From Kitasatospora sp. SolWspMP-SS2h (GTDB taxonomy: Bacteria > Actinomycetota > Actinomycetes > Streptomycetales > Streptomycetaceae), in NCBI RefSeq assembly GCF_003259315.1, contig NZ_QLLT01000016.1:42288-106287 (forward strand): a stretch of DNA of 64,000 nucleotides, given 5' to 3'. The notes below the pieces were generated by a model. It saw only the letters and a list, made by a program, of their open reading frames with translations. It ran no database searches and was not told the origin of the DNA. The first letter of the stretch is position 1. Each line of letters starts with the position of its first letter. This document shows positions 16,750-25,944 of the stretch, piece after piece. A program made the translations under genes and the position numbers.

Positions 16750-17777
16750 GCCGCGCTCCCGGTCAGGTTGGAGGTGACGGTGTGGGTGCCGGGGTCGAAG
16801 CCCTCGGCCTCGGTGCCGAGCCCGGCCTTCTCGGCGGCGGTCAGCACCGCCTCGGCGACGGCCAGGTCGAGCACCCCCAGCCCGAACGGGGAGAACACCA
16901 CGGTGCGGGCGCCGGAGGGGAGTTCGGCGGTGCCGTCGAGCAGCGCGCCGATCTCGGCGGTGACGAAGCGGCGGTGGCCGGCCTGCTGCTCGGCCTTGTG
17001 CAGCGAGGTTTGCTCGCGGATCGCGTGGTCGGCGTCGTCGACCACGTTGACCGCGCCGAGCACCGACTCGACCGACAGGTCGCGCAGCGACAGGTGCAGC
17101 ACCACCTGGCCGTGCGGGCGCTGCGGGTGGTCGGCGAGGTCCAGCCAGTACGAGGAGTCAGTGGTGGCGATCGACACCGTGTCGGCGCCCAGCACCCGGC
17201 TCAGGCCGGCCGCCCGGAAGTCCAGGTGCGGGTACGCGGCGGCCAGTTCGGCGGCGAACACCTCGGCCCGCTCCGGGAAGGCGTCCTGGAGCAGGACGGT
17301 CTCCAGCTCCTCGTGCACCTGGTCGAGGAAGTGCACCACCCGCTGGTTGATGGTGCCGCAGCCGACCAGGCCGACCGTGCGGACCTCGCGCCCGGCGTTC
17401 AGCAGGCCGGAGGCGAGCGCCGCGCCGGCCGCGGTGCGCACCGCGGAGATCTGGCTGCCCTCCATCAGGGCGAGCGGGTAGCCGGACTCCAGGTCGTTCA
17501 GGATGCACAGCGAACTGGCGCGCTGCATCCCGCGCTTGACGTTCTCCGGGAAGGAGGAGATCCACTTCAGGCCCATCACCGGGGCCGGTCCGCCGAGGTA
17601 GGCGGGCAGCGCGATGATCCGCGAGTCGGAGCGGTGCAGCGGGCGCAGGAAGGTCGAGAAGGGGAGGTCGGACTTGCCCTGCCCGTGCAGCACGTAGGCG
17701 TTGCGGACCAGGTCGACGACGGTGGCGTCGAGGCCCGCCAGGGCGGTCCGGACGTCCTCCCGGCCGAGGATCCTCAT
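16746..17777 (-). CDS. sbnB: SbnB-like dehydrogenase for L-2,3-diaminopropionate synthesis
   Basis: 343 residues of the ornithine cyclodeaminase/mu-crystallin family: VMGLKWISSFPENVKRGMQR, the nearby ALMEGSQISAVRTAA, and the Rossmann motif VGLVGCGTINQRVVHF. In staphyloferrin B and related pathways SbnB oxidises N-(1-amino-1-carboxyl-2-ethyl)-glutamate with NAD to release L-2,3-diaminopropionate, 2-oxoglutarate and NADH. The assignment rests on sequence and on the adjacent SbnA-like gene, whose stop overlaps this start (ATGA). A plain ornithine cyclodeaminase is less likely in this context. Confidence 0.87.
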   Translation of the reverse strand: MRILGREDVRTALAGLDATVVDLVRNAYVLHGQGKSDLPFSTFLRPLHRSDSRIIALPAYLGGPAPVMGLKWISSFPENVKRGMQRASSLCILNDLESGYPLALMEGSQISAVRTAAGAALASGLLNAGREVRTVGLVGCGTINQRVVHFLDQVHEELETVLLQDAFPERAEVFAAELAAAYPHLDFRAAGLSRVLGADTVSIATTDSSYWLDLADHPQRPHGQVVLHLSLRDLSVESVLGAVNVVDDADHAIREQTSLHKAEQQAGHRRFVTAEIGALLDGTAELPSGARTVVFSPFGLGVLDLAVAEAVLTAAEKAGLGTEAEGFDPGTHTVTSNLTGSAA

Positions 17778-18829
17778 GTCGTTCCTCTCTCTTGCTCGGT
17801 GGGCGGCAGGTACTGCCGGAGGTAGGTCTCGACCCACTGGTCGTCGTAGATGGTGTCGAGGTAGCGGTCGCCGCCGTCGGGGAGCACGGCCACGCAGGTG
17901 GCGCCGGGCTCGATCCAGGAGGCGGACTGCCCGATCGCGGCGATCACCGCGCCGGAGGAGCCGCCGGCCAGGATCGACTCCTGGCCCAGCAGGCTGCGGC
18001 AGCCCCGGATGCACTCCGAGTCGGTCACCTTGACCACCCGGTCGGCCAGGCCCGGCTTGAGCAGGGCGGGGACGACCGCGGCGCCGTGGCCGGGGATGGT
18101 GCGCCGGTGGGAGGACTCCCAGGGCTGCGGCGGTCCGAAGATCACGCTGCCGACGGCGTCCACCGCGACCACCCGGGTGGGCAGTTGCTGGTCGTGGATG
18201 TACTCGGCGCAGCCGCGCAGCGTGCCGGTGGTGCCGGCCGCCAGGAACAGGTAGTCGGGGGCGGCGGGCAGCGCGTCCACGATCTCGCGCATGGTGGTGC
18301 GGTGGGCCCGCGCGTTGTCCTCGTTGGCGTACTGGTTGGGCCACCAGGCGTCGGGGACGGTCTCCAGCAGGTGCCGGACCCGGGCGATCCGGGCCGGCAG
18401 GTACTCGCCGGTGGCGGGGTCGCGGTGCTCGACCACCTCCACCCTGGCGCCGTAGGCCCGCATGATGGCGAGGTTCTGCGGGGTGGTGCGCGGGTCGACC
18501 ACGACGACCAGGCCGAGCCGGTGGAAGTTGCACAGCTGGGCGAGCGCGATGCCCAGGTTCCCGGAGGAGGACTCCACCACGGTGGAGACGCCGGGGACGA
18601 TCCGTCCGGTGGCGATGGCCTGTTCGACCATCGACTTGGCGGCGCGGTCCTTGATGGAGCCGCCGGGGTTGAACCGCTCGCACTTGGCGTACACCTGGAA
18701 GCGGGCGGGCGGGAAGAGTCGGTCCAGCGCCACCAGCGGGGTTCCGCCGATCGTGGCGACGATGTCGGGGTCCGACGGCCGGTGCGGGCGGGCCCGCACC
18801 GTGGCGCCGTCGGGGACGAGCACGGTCAT
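17774..18829 (-). CDS. sbnA: SbnA-like PLP synthase for L-2,3-diaminopropionate synthesis
   Basis: 351 residues of the cysteine synthase/cystathionine beta-synthase fold type II. The PLP lysine is in NPGGSIKDRAA, the substrate loop is ESSSGNLGIALAQ and the phosphate-binding loop is AGTTGTLRG. SbnA replaces the phosphate of O-phosphoserine with glutamate to make the substrate of SbnB. Together the pair supplies L-2,3-diaminopropionate. Both ends overlap neighbours by four bases (LanB-like upstream, SbnB-like downstream), which indicates co-translation. Confidence 0.89.
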   Translation of the reverse strand: MTVLVPDGATVRARPHRPSDPDIVATIGGTPLVALDRLFPPARFQVYAKCERFNPGGSIKDRAAKSMVEQAIATGRIVPGVSTVVESSSGNLGIALAQLCNFHRLGLVVVVDPRTTPQNLAIMRAYGARVEVVEHRDPATGEYLPARIARVRHLLETVPDAWWPNQYANEDNARAHRTTMREIVDALPAAPDYLFLAAGTTGTLRGCAEYIHDQQLPTRVVAVDAVGSVIFGPPQPWESSHRRTIPGHGAAVVPALLKPGLADRVVKVTDSECIRGCRSLLGQESILAGGSSGAVIAAIGQSASWIEPGATCVAVLPDGGDRYLDTIYDDQWVETYLRQYLPPTEQERGTT

Positions 18830-21165
18830 TGGGGCACCTCTCGGCTGATCTGGAGCCGCAGCTCACTGACGTAGCGCTCGCCGTCGGCGTCGGGCAGCCA
18901 GGACTCCTCGATGGCCGGCAGCGGCTCGCTGACGGTCACCGCGGCGTCCGGGTCGGCCTGGAGCGCCCGGCGGACGAGGTTGGCGAAGGAGAGCACCAGC
19001 ACGGGGCTGGTGAAGTCGACCAGGGAGGGCTTGGTCTCCTCGGGGAACTTGACGAAGGCCCGGTCGGGCAGGCCGCGGTCGGTCACCCAGCGGCGCACCG
19101 CCAGGTAGTCGCGGTGCCGGTCGGCCTTGGCGGGCAGGGCCGGGCCGGTCAGCGGCAGCCGCCAGGTCTCCCGGAACAGGACCAGGCGGTCCAGGGTGAC
19201 CCGGGGGGCGTGCGGGCGGTCCAGGCCGATCTTGAAGGCGTCGCAGGCGATGATCGAGACGAGCACGGCGAGCAGTTCGGACAGCGAGCGGGAGCGGCCG
19301 TCGGCGGTGGTCGCGGTGACGGTGCCGTCCTGTTCGGCCAGCGTGACGGAGACCGCGGGCTCGATCCGGTCGCGCCGGTCGAACGGGGCGCGGGTGAAGC
19401 CGATCAGCCGGTCGCCCTCGCCGATCGGGGCGGGGACCATCCGTCCGCTGTTGCGCTTCCAGCCGACCGGGAGCAGCGGCACCAGGCGTTCGGCGCCGAT
19501 CGCCCGGTTGACCTTGTCGCGGACCGAGCCGCCGTCGGCCGTCCAGTCCAGGAAGGGCAGGTCGAGGGTGGCCAGGCAGGCGTGCATCTCGCCGAGCACC
19601 ACCAGGTGCTCGCCGGCGTTGACGGCGTCCACCGAGCGGGCCACGACCTGGAGGTCGGGGCTGTGCACGGCCAGGTGCGGGGAGCGCACCGGCCCGGTGG
19701 CGAAGACCCGCCGCGCCCGGTCGGCGATCGCGTCGACCGCCAGGTCGATCCGGGTGGCGCCCTCGGGCACCTCCCCGATCACCTCGCGCCACTTGAGCGC
19801 GAGTTCCCGGACGGCCTGCCGCACGGGGTGGTCGTGCTCGCCCCAGAACAGCGCCAGGGTCTGCGGCCAGACGTCGGCCAGCGTGACGGGGGCGCCGGCG
19901 GGCAGCCGGCCGGCGGCGGTGCGGACGAAGCCCGCGACCTCGGCCTCGACCAGTTCGGCGAGGCGGTTGCCGAACCAGTCGGCGGCGTCGGCGACCAGGG
20001 CGAGCGGGCGGGCGATGCCGTCCAGGAAGTCCCGGCCGAGCTCCAGCCGGCAGTCCCGCAGCGCGTCCTGGTAGCTGAGGGTGCGGCCGGCGTACGCCTT
20101 GCCCTCCTCGCGGGAGGCGGCCTGGCCGGTCACCTCGACGAAGTGGGCGTCCAGCGCGTCCAGCGCCTCGACCAGCTGCTCGGCGGTCCGGGCCCGGTGC
20201 ACGGCGTCCTTGAGCCGGGCGAGTTCGGTGAGCACCGCGTCGTGGCGGACGAACAGGGCGGGGTCGCCGATCGCCGCGACCCGGCGGCGCAGCACCTCCT
20301 CGGCCCGGACGTCGACCGGGATGTTGGCGTCCCAGCCGAGCACGCGCTGGCGCAGCAGCCGGCCCAGCGCCTTCTCGACCTTCCGGTGGGCGGTGGCGGC
20401 GTCCCAGCCGTGCTCGGCGACCAGCAGGTCGGTGATCTGCTCGGCGTTGCGGTCGCCGTCGGCGAGCCGCAGCAGCTGGGCCTCCTCGGGGCGCAGCCGG
20501 AGCACCTTGCGGGTGGGGAGCACCAGCTGCTCGCCGTCCAGGTGGACGTCGGGGCGGAGCATCGGCGGGAACCACCAGCGGGCGCCGGGCTGTTCGGCCA
20601 TCCGGTCGGCGATCGCGGCGACCGTCCAGCGTTCCAGCGCGGTGTGCGTGGCGGCGACCGGGCCGGGGCCGTTCTCGATCGTGACGGCGCGGTCGGTGCG
20701 GCCGACGCCGATCCAGGCGGCGGGGCCGAAGAAGCCGATGGTGTCGGCCTTGGCGCAGTAGCGCAGCCAGTACATGGCGAGGGTGCGTTCGCGCTGGCGG
20801 CGCTTGGTCTCCTTGCCGCCGGGGGCGGCCAGCGAGTCGAGGACGCGGAAGACGGTGCGGTTCTGCCAGGCGATGGCGAGGCGGAGCCTGGGGTCGGTGG
20901 CGAGGGCGGCGAGGGCGGCGCCCTCGTGGTCGGCGTCGGCGGTGTAGGCGGCGCGGAACTCGTCCTCGGTGGCGCGGCCGGCGGCGAGCGCGGCGGCGGC
21001 GGCCGGGGCGCGGGTGCCGCCGACCAGGTCGAGGCCGGAGACCGGGAAGCCGGCGCTGCGCAGCAGTCCGACGCCCCAGACCTTCCAGTCGGTGCCGGCC
21101 AGCGGGTGGCGCGGGCCGAAGTCCGCCCAGTCGGCGGCGGGGGCCTCGACGGCGGGCGCGGTCAT
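18826..21165 (-). CDS. Lantibiotic dehydratase (LanB) N-domain-like protein, standalone
   Basis: 779 residues matching the large N-terminal domain of LanB proteins: KRRQRERTLAMYWLRYCAK and DTIGFFGPAAW near residue 140, and late motifs RRWVTDRGLPDRAFVKFPEE and KPSLVDFTSPVLVL. In LanB this domain transfers glutamate from Glu-tRNA to Ser/Thr, and in PEARL enzymes it adds an amino acid to a peptide end. I see no SpaB_C elimination domain and no LanC-type cyclase in the window. It overlaps the aminotransferase upstream and the SbnA-like gene downstream by four bases each. A tRNA-dependent amide-forming role in a non-RiPP pathway is an inference. Confidence 0.85.
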   Translation of the reverse strand: MTAPAVEAPAADWADFGPRHPLAGTDWKVWGVGLLRSAGFPVSGLDLVGGTRAPAAAAALAAGRATEDEFRAAYTADADHEGAALAALATDPRLRLAIAWQNRTVFRVLDSLAAPGGKETKRRQRERTLAMYWLRYCAKADTIGFFGPAAWIGVGRTDRAVTIENGPGPVAATHTALERWTVAAIADRMAEQPGARWWFPPMLRPDVHLDGEQLVLPTRKVLRLRPEEAQLLRLADGDRNAEQITDLLVAEHGWDAATAHRKVEKALGRLLRQRVLGWDANIPVDVRAEEVLRRRVAAIGDPALFVRHDAVLTELARLKDAVHRARTAEQLVEALDALDAHFVEVTGQAASREEGKAYAGRTLSYQDALRDCRLELGRDFLDGIARPLALVADAADWFGNRLAELVEAEVAGFVRTAAGRLPAGAPVTLADVWPQTLALFWGEHDHPVRQAVRELALKWREVIGEVPEGATRIDLAVDAIADRARRVFATGPVRSPHLAVHSPDLQVVARSVDAVNAGEHLVVLGEMHACLATLDLPFLDWTADGGSVRDKVNRAIGAERLVPLLPVGWKRNSGRMVPAPIGEGDRLIGFTRAPFDRRDRIEPAVSVTLAEQDGTVTATTADGRSRSLSELLAVLVSIIACDAFKIGLDRPHAPRVTLDRLVLFRETWRLPLTGPALPAKADRHRDYLAVRRWVTDRGLPDRAFVKFPEETKPSLVDFTSPVLVLSFANLVRRALQADPDAAVTVSEPLPAIEESWLPDADGERYVSELRLQISREVPQ

Positions 21166-22367
21166 CCGGCCACCTCCGCCGGCTCGCGGGCGGCGGCGGG
21201 GGTCCCGGTGAGGGCGGCGGCCAGCCGGCCGATCCCCTCGGGGATCTTCGTGCGGGGCACGTTGCTGAAGCACAGCCGCAGGCCGTCGGCGTGCTCGCCG
21301 TCGATCGAGAAGTGCCCGCCGGGGACGACCGAGACGCCGCGGTCGGCGGCGGCCCGCGCGTACGGTCCGGCGTCGGCCCGGTCGCGGTGGCGCAGCCACA
21401 GGTAGAAGCCGCCGGCGGGGCGCTGCCAGTGCCAGGGGCTGTCGGTGCCGAGTTCGGCGTCCAGCGCGTCGGCCATCAGGGTGCAGCGCTCGCGGTAGGC
21501 GTCCCGGTAGCGGTCGATCAGGTCGCTCCAGCCGGAGCGGGAGTAGTGGGCGGCCAGCGCGCCCTGGGCGAGTGCGGAGGGCGACAGCGAGATGATCTCG
21601 GCGACCCGGGCCAGGTCGTGCCGCAGGTGCGCGGGGGCGGCGATCCAGCCGGAGCGCAGGCCGGGCGCGAAGATCTTGGAGAACGTCCCGAGGTAGACCA
21701 CCCGCTGCGGGTCGAGGGACTGGAACAGGGCGGTGGTGGTGCCGTCGAAGCCGAGCAGCCCGTACGGGTTGTCCTCGACCAGCAGCAGGTCGAGCTCGCG
21801 GCAGGCGGCGAGGACCTCGGCCCGGCGCGGGACGGCGAGGGTGGCGCCGGTGGGGTTCTGGAAGGTCGGGTTGGTGTAGAGCAGCCGGACGGTGTGCCCG
21901 GCGGCGCGCAGGTCGGCGACGTCGCGGCGCAGCCGCTGCGGGTCGATCCCGTCGGCGTCCTCGGCCGCGGCGTGCGGGCGCAGGCCGGCGGTGCGGAACG
22001 CGGCGGTGGCGCCGGGGTAGGCGGGGGTCTGCACCAGGATGGTGTCGCCGGGGGCGCCCAGGGCCAGCGCGACGGCGGTCAGGCCCATCTGCGAGCCGCT
22101 GGTGGGGATCAGGTTCTCCGCGTCGGCCCGGCCGTCCTCCCGGGCCATCAGGTCGGCGACGGCGGGGACGAGCGCCTTGGCGACGTGCGGGGTGGTGTAC
22201 TGGAGGGCGAGCTTGCCGCCGAGGCGCACGAGCCGGGCGAGCTGGGCGGATATCTCCGCCAGCGGCAGGACGTCCAGGTCGGGCAGTCCGCCGGCCAGGG
22301 AGATCACGTCCGCGCCCCGCTCGAACAGCTTCGGCATCTCGGCCGGGGGTCTGGTGTCGGTCCACAT
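21162..22367 (-). CDS. PLP-dependent aminotransferase, class I (LysN / 2-aminoadipate type)
   Basis: 401 residues, fold type I. The PLP lysine is in GTFSKIFAPGLRSGW; other markers are NPTFQNPTG and the phosphate-contact region GSQMGLTAV. Members of this subgroup transaminate 2-aminoadipate, aromatic or branched amino acids. There is no N-terminal DNA-binding domain, so it is not a MocR regulator. It starts 13 bases after the second carrier-protein gene and overlaps the LanB-like gene. It probably makes or recycles an amino-acid unit, or an amine at the chain end. Confidence 0.88.
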   Translation of the reverse strand: MWTDTRPPAEMPKLFERGADVISLAGGLPDLDVLPLAEISAQLARLVRLGGKLALQYTTPHVAKALVPAVADLMAREDGRADAENLIPTSGSQMGLTAVALALGAPGDTILVQTPAYPGATAAFRTAGLRPHAAAEDADGIDPQRLRRDVADLRAAGHTVRLLYTNPTFQNPTGATLAVPRRAEVLAACRELDLLLVEDNPYGLLGFDGTTTALFQSLDPQRVVYLGTFSKIFAPGLRSGWIAAPAHLRHDLARVAEIISLSPSALAQGALAAHYSRSGWSDLIDRYRDAYRERCTLMADALDAELGTDSPWHWQRPAGGFYLWLRHRDRADAGPYARAAADRGVSVVPGGHFSIDGEHADGLRLCFSNVPRTKIPEGIGRLAAALTGTPAAAREPAEVAG

Positions 22368-22380
22368 GGCTGTTCGGTCC

Positions 22381-22623
22381 TCAGATCCCGGCCGGGGCGG
22401 CGGTGTTGGCGTGCACGTAGCGCAGCAGGCCGGCCGGGGAGGCGAGCGCCGGGTCGGCGAGGGCGTCGGGGTCGACCTCGAAGCCGAACTCCTCCTCGAT
22501 CGCCATCAGCAGGGCGATGGTGTGCAGGGAGTCGACGCCCAGGTCCACCAGCGGGGTCTCGGAGTCGGTGACCTGCACCGAGCAGGTCCGTTCGACGAGC
22601 TGGTCAAACTGCGACTGGTTCAT
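22381..22623 (-). CDS. Second acyl/aminoacyl carrier protein
   Basis: 80 residues with phosphopantetheine site LGVDSLHTI. It differs clearly from the other carrier protein of this operon. The AMP-ligase gene overlaps its start by 20 bases, so ligase and carrier are made together, and it is probably the ligase that loads it. Its cargo could be a starter acid or an amino acid. Confidence 0.92.
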   Translation of the reverse strand: MNQSQFDQLVERTCSVQVTDSETPLVDLGVDSLHTIALLMAIEEEFGFEVDPDALADPALASPAGLLRYVHANTAAPAGI

Positions 22624-24133
22624 GGCTGCTCCTCGGGGATGCGGGGGTGGTCTGGGGGGCGGTGCTCGCGGCGCTCCCGGCGGCCTCGACCAGGCGCTTG
22701 GCGGCGGCCCGGTCGGGCTTGCCGTTGGCGGTCAGCGGGACGGCGGCGATCGGGACGACCTGGTCGGGCATCCGGCTGTGGTCGAGCCGGTCGGCCAGCA
22801 GTGCCCGGACCCGCTCCGGCGGGAGGGTGCCGTGCACGGCCAGCAGCAGCGGGGCGCCCTCGGGTTCGGGGCGCAGCGCGACGGCGGCGCTGACGCCGGG
22901 GATGCGCTCGGCGGCGTCCTCGACCTCGGTGAGGGCGATCCGCATGCCGCGGCGCTTGATGATGTCGTCGTCGCGGCCGACGAAGTACAGCCGGCCCTCC
23001 TCGTCGAGCCAGCCCTTGTCGCCGGTGCGCAGTTCCAGCGTGCCGTCGGGGCGGCGGACGAACCGGTTCTGCTCCTCCAGCGGGATGCCCCAGTAGCCGG
23101 CCATCACGGTGGGGCCGGAGACGGTGATCTCGCCGGTCTGCCGGGGGCCGAGCTCGGTGCCGTCGGCGGCCAGGATGCGGATGCGGTCGCCGGGGATGGC
23201 CGGGCCGACCGAGTCGGGGTGCTCGGCGTACTCCTCGGGGTCGAGGATGGAGATCCGCTTGCACTCGGTCATGCCGTACATCGAGGCGAACTCGGAGCCG
23301 GGGAACAGCTCCAGCAGTTCGGCGGTGACGGCCCGGCCGGGGCGGGCGCCGGTGTTGGTGAACAGCCGGACCCTGGTGGGCCGGTGGAGCTTGCCCTGGA
23401 GCAGGGTGAGGATCTGGGCCAGCGAGGGCACCAGCGGGACGACGGTGACGCCGGTGCGTTCGATCAGCCGCAGCAGGCCCATGTCCTCGCTGCGCCGGGC
23501 CAGCACCAGGGTGGCGCCGACCAGGGCGGACATCAGGGCCTGGTAGAGGCCGTAGTCGAAGGAGAGCGGCAGCCGGCAGAGCACCACGTCCTGCTCCTCG
23601 TAGCCGAGGCAGGCGTGGACGGCGTCGACGGCGGCGAGCATCTGGCGGTGCGGGCAGACCACGCCCTTGGGGCGGCCGGTGGTGCCGGAGGTGTAGATCA
23701 GCAGCGCCACCGCGTCCTCGTCGACCTCGGCCCGGTGCGGGTCCGCGGGGGTGGCGAGCACCTGCTGCCAGGCCGGGCCGGCCTCGACGGTGCGGGCGGC
23801 CCGGCGGCCGGCCGCCGGGCGGCAGACCGCGAGGGCGGCGCCGCTGTCGGCGACGATGTGGTCGACCTGGTGGTCGGTCAGTTCGGGGTGGACGGGGACG
23901 AAGACGGCGCCGGTGCGCAGGGTGGCCCAGAACAGGGCCAGGAAGGCCCGGTCGTTGCCCCCGGCGTACACCACCCGGTCGCCGGGGGCGATGCCCTGGC
24001 CGCGCAGCCAGCCGACGGCGCGTTCCACGGCGGTGCCCAGCTCCCGGTAGTCCAGGGTGCCCTGGGCGTCGATCACGGCGGGGTGGTCGGCCCGCTCGCC
24101 GAGCGGGTACTCCAGCAGGTCAGACACCGGCAT
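22604..24133 (-). CDS. AMP-dependent acyl/aminoacyl ligase
   Basis: 509 residues of the ANL superfamily: core motif LLIYTSGTTGRPKGVV, YGMTE, TGDKGWLDEEGRLYFVGRDDD and the C-terminal lysine in LTANGKPDR. The segment PLSFDYGLYQALM resembles fatty-acid-type ligases more than NRPS adenylation domains. It would activate a carboxylic acid as an adenylate and pass it to the carrier protein encoded next. The gene overlaps the malonyltransferase upstream by 14 bases and the carrier protein downstream by 20 bases. Confidence 0.88.
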   Translation of the reverse strand: MPVSDLLEYPLGERADHPAVIDAQGTLDYRELGTAVERAVGWLRGQGIAPGDRVVYAGGNDRAFLALFWATLRTGAVFVPVHPELTDHQVDHIVADSGAALAVCRPAAGRRAARTVEAGPAWQQVLATPADPHRAEVDEDAVALLIYTSGTTGRPKGVVCPHRQMLAAVDAVHACLGYEEQDVVLCRLPLSFDYGLYQALMSALVGATLVLARRSEDMGLLRLIERTGVTVVPLVPSLAQILTLLQGKLHRPTRVRLFTNTGARPGRAVTAELLELFPGSEFASMYGMTECKRISILDPEEYAEHPDSVGPAIPGDRIRILAADGTELGPRQTGEITVSGPTVMAGYWGIPLEEQNRFVRRPDGTLELRTGDKGWLDEEGRLYFVGRDDDIIKRRGMRIALTEVEDAAERIPGVSAAVALRPEPEGAPLLLAVHGTLPPERVRALLADRLDHSRMPDQVVPIAAVPLTANGKPDRAAAKRLVEAAGSAASTAPQTTPASPRSSHEPVAV

Positions 24134-25067
24134 GGGCGGACACTCCTCGGCCGGCGGGGGCGGTCAGCCGCTCCCGGGCCCGGGCGACGTCCCGGGCGGT
24201 GGTGACGGACAGGACGTCGAGCGCGGGGTGCTGGCGCTTGAGGATGCTCGCCAGCGTCTTGGCGGGCGGCAGCGACACCGTCAGTTCCGGTGCGGCGGCG
24301 GCGAGTTGGAGCAGACACAGGTCCCAGCGGACCGGGCTGACCACCTGCCGGACCAGCCGGCGGCGGATCTCGTCCGGGTCGGTGACGGCCACGCCGTCGG
24401 CGTTGCCGAGCAGCGGGTGGGACGGCCGGGCGAACGGCACCCGGGCGGCGGCCTCCTCGAAGGACTGCCGGGCCGACTCCATGTACGGGGTGTGGAAGGC
24501 GCCGGCGACGCTGAGCCGCTTGACGGTGGCGCCGGCCGGCGGGGCGGCGGCGAGCTGGTCGAGGGTGTCGGCCAGGCCGGCCGCGACGATCTGGCCGGGG
24601 CCGTTGAAGGTCGCCGCGTACAGGCCCAACTCGCCTATTCTGTCCAGGACTTCGCTCTGCTCGCCGCCGACCACGGCGGCCATCGAAGTGGGTGCCTCGG
24701 TGCAGGCCACCGCCATCGCCCGGCCGCGGACCGCGGCCAGCCGGACCGCGTCGGCGGGGCTCAGCACCCCGGCGTACGCGGCGGCGGTGAGTTCGCCGAC
24801 CGAGTGGCCGGCCGCCACCGCGGCGCCGTCCGGGACGGCGTCCCGGAGGGCGTGGTGGGCGAGCAGTCCGGCGGCCACCAGGAGCGGCTGGGTGTGCTCG
24901 GTGCGGGCGATCTCGGCGGCCGGGGCCTTGGTGCCGAGCTGGACGAGGTCGACGTCGGCGGCCTCGGACCAGGCCCGCACCCGCTCGGCGGTGGCCGGGT
25001 CGCGCAGCCAGGCGGCCAGCAGGCCCGGGGTCTGGGAGCCCTGGCCCGGCGCGATGAATGCGAACAT
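24120..25067 (-). CDS. fabD: Malonyl-CoA:ACP acyltransferase, FabD-like
   Basis: 315 residues. The N-terminal FAFIAPGQGSQTPG, the catalytic AAGHSVGELTAAAY (Ser of GHSxGE) and the later AFHTPYM active-site His identify a malonyl transacylase. It would load malonyl groups on the carrier proteins of this cluster. The dedicated copy beside the ketosynthase system suggests the pathway does not borrow the housekeeping FabD. It starts 82 bases after the ABC permease gene on the same strand; a G-rich stretch (GGGGGT) lies upstream of the ATG. Confidence 0.92.
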   Translation of the reverse strand: MFAFIAPGQGSQTPGLLAAWLRDPATAERVRAWSEAADVDLVQLGTKAPAAEIARTEHTQPLLVAAGLLAHHALRDAVPDGAAVAAGHSVGELTAAAYAGVLSPADAVRLAAVRGRAMAVACTEAPTSMAAVVGGEQSEVLDRIGELGLYAATFNGPGQIVAAGLADTLDQLAAAPPAGATVKRLSVAGAFHTPYMESARQSFEEAAARVPFARPSHPLLGNADGVAVTDPDEIRRRLVRQVVSPVRWDLCLLQLAAAAPELTVSLPPAKTLASILKRQHPALDVLSVTTARDVARARERLTAPAGRGVSAHAGV

Positions 25068-25149
25068 GTGTTCTAACCCCCTTTCGGGTGGGACCCGCGC
25101 CCGGGAGGCGGGCGCCGGACGCGTGGATGACGGAGCTGTGCGGTCCCGG

Positions 25150-25944
25150 CTACGGGCGGCCGGTGGACTTGCGGAAGCGGCGGATCGCCAGGAACGAGAA
25201 CCCGGCGAACCAGGCCAGCAGGTTGATCACCGCGCCGGCCACGCCGGAGTGCTCCCCGTGGAACGAGAAGCCGTCGTTCAGCGGGTACCGGGCCAGCGTC
25301 GCCACCCCGTACATCGGGGTGTAGCGGGAGACCTCCAGCATGGTGCCGCTGAGCGGGATGAACAGGTTGCCCAGGAAGGCCAGCGCGGTCATGGTCAGGC
25401 CCGGCATGTGCATCACCACGTCGGGCTTCATCGCCAGGCCCATCCCGATGCCGAGCGCGGCGAACACCGCCGACCCGACCCAGGCCACCAGCAGCGAGAC
25501 CACCCACACGTGGGCGTCGGCGTGCGCCCCGGTCAGCGCGCCCAGCGCGCCCACGATGACGACCGGCACCCCGGCCATCAGCACCGAGCACAGCACCTTG
25601 ACCAGCAGGTAGCCGGGCGGGGTGAGCGGACTCATCGCGATGGTCCGCATCCAGCCGGCCGACTTCTCCACCGAGATGGTGGCGGCCGAGCTGACCGCCG
25701 CGGTGGCCGCGCCGTACACCGCCTGGCCGATCATCATCCAGGCCGCGAAGTTGCCGTGCGGCAGGTCGGCCCCGCCGGACGGGGCGGTGCGGAACAGCGC
25801 CAGGTAGAGCACGGCGGGCAGCAGCACCGTGAAGATCGTGGTCTGGCGGTTGAAGCGGCGGCGCAGCTCGTAGCGGACGAAGGTCGGGTTGACCCCGTTG
25901 AAGACCGAGGTGCGGGGGGCGGCGGGCGCCGTGACGGCGGCCAT
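25150..25944 (-). CDS. ABC-2 type transporter permease
   Basis: 264 residues with six predicted membrane segments (for example TIFTVLLPAVLYLALF and VVIVGALGALTGA) and the ABC-2 family layout. It pairs with the ATPase gene whose stop codon shares a base with this start (TGATG). Such two-gene systems (DrrAB type) export drugs or lipids. Placed at the head of the biosynthetic operon, it is a likely product exporter or immunity transporter. Confidence 0.9.
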   Translation of the reverse strand: MAAVTAPAAPRTSVFNGVNPTFVRYELRRRFNRQTTIFTVLLPAVLYLALFRTAPSGGADLPHGNFAAWMMIGQAVYGAATAAVSSAATISVEKSAGWMRTIAMSPLTPPGYLLVKVLCSVLMAGVPVVIVGALGALTGAHADAHVWVVSLLVAWVGSAVFAALGIGMGLAMKPDVVMHMPGLTMTALAFLGNLFIPLSGTMLEVSRYTPMYGVATLARYPLNDGFSFHGEHSGVAGAVINLLAWFAGFSFLAIRRFRKSTGRP

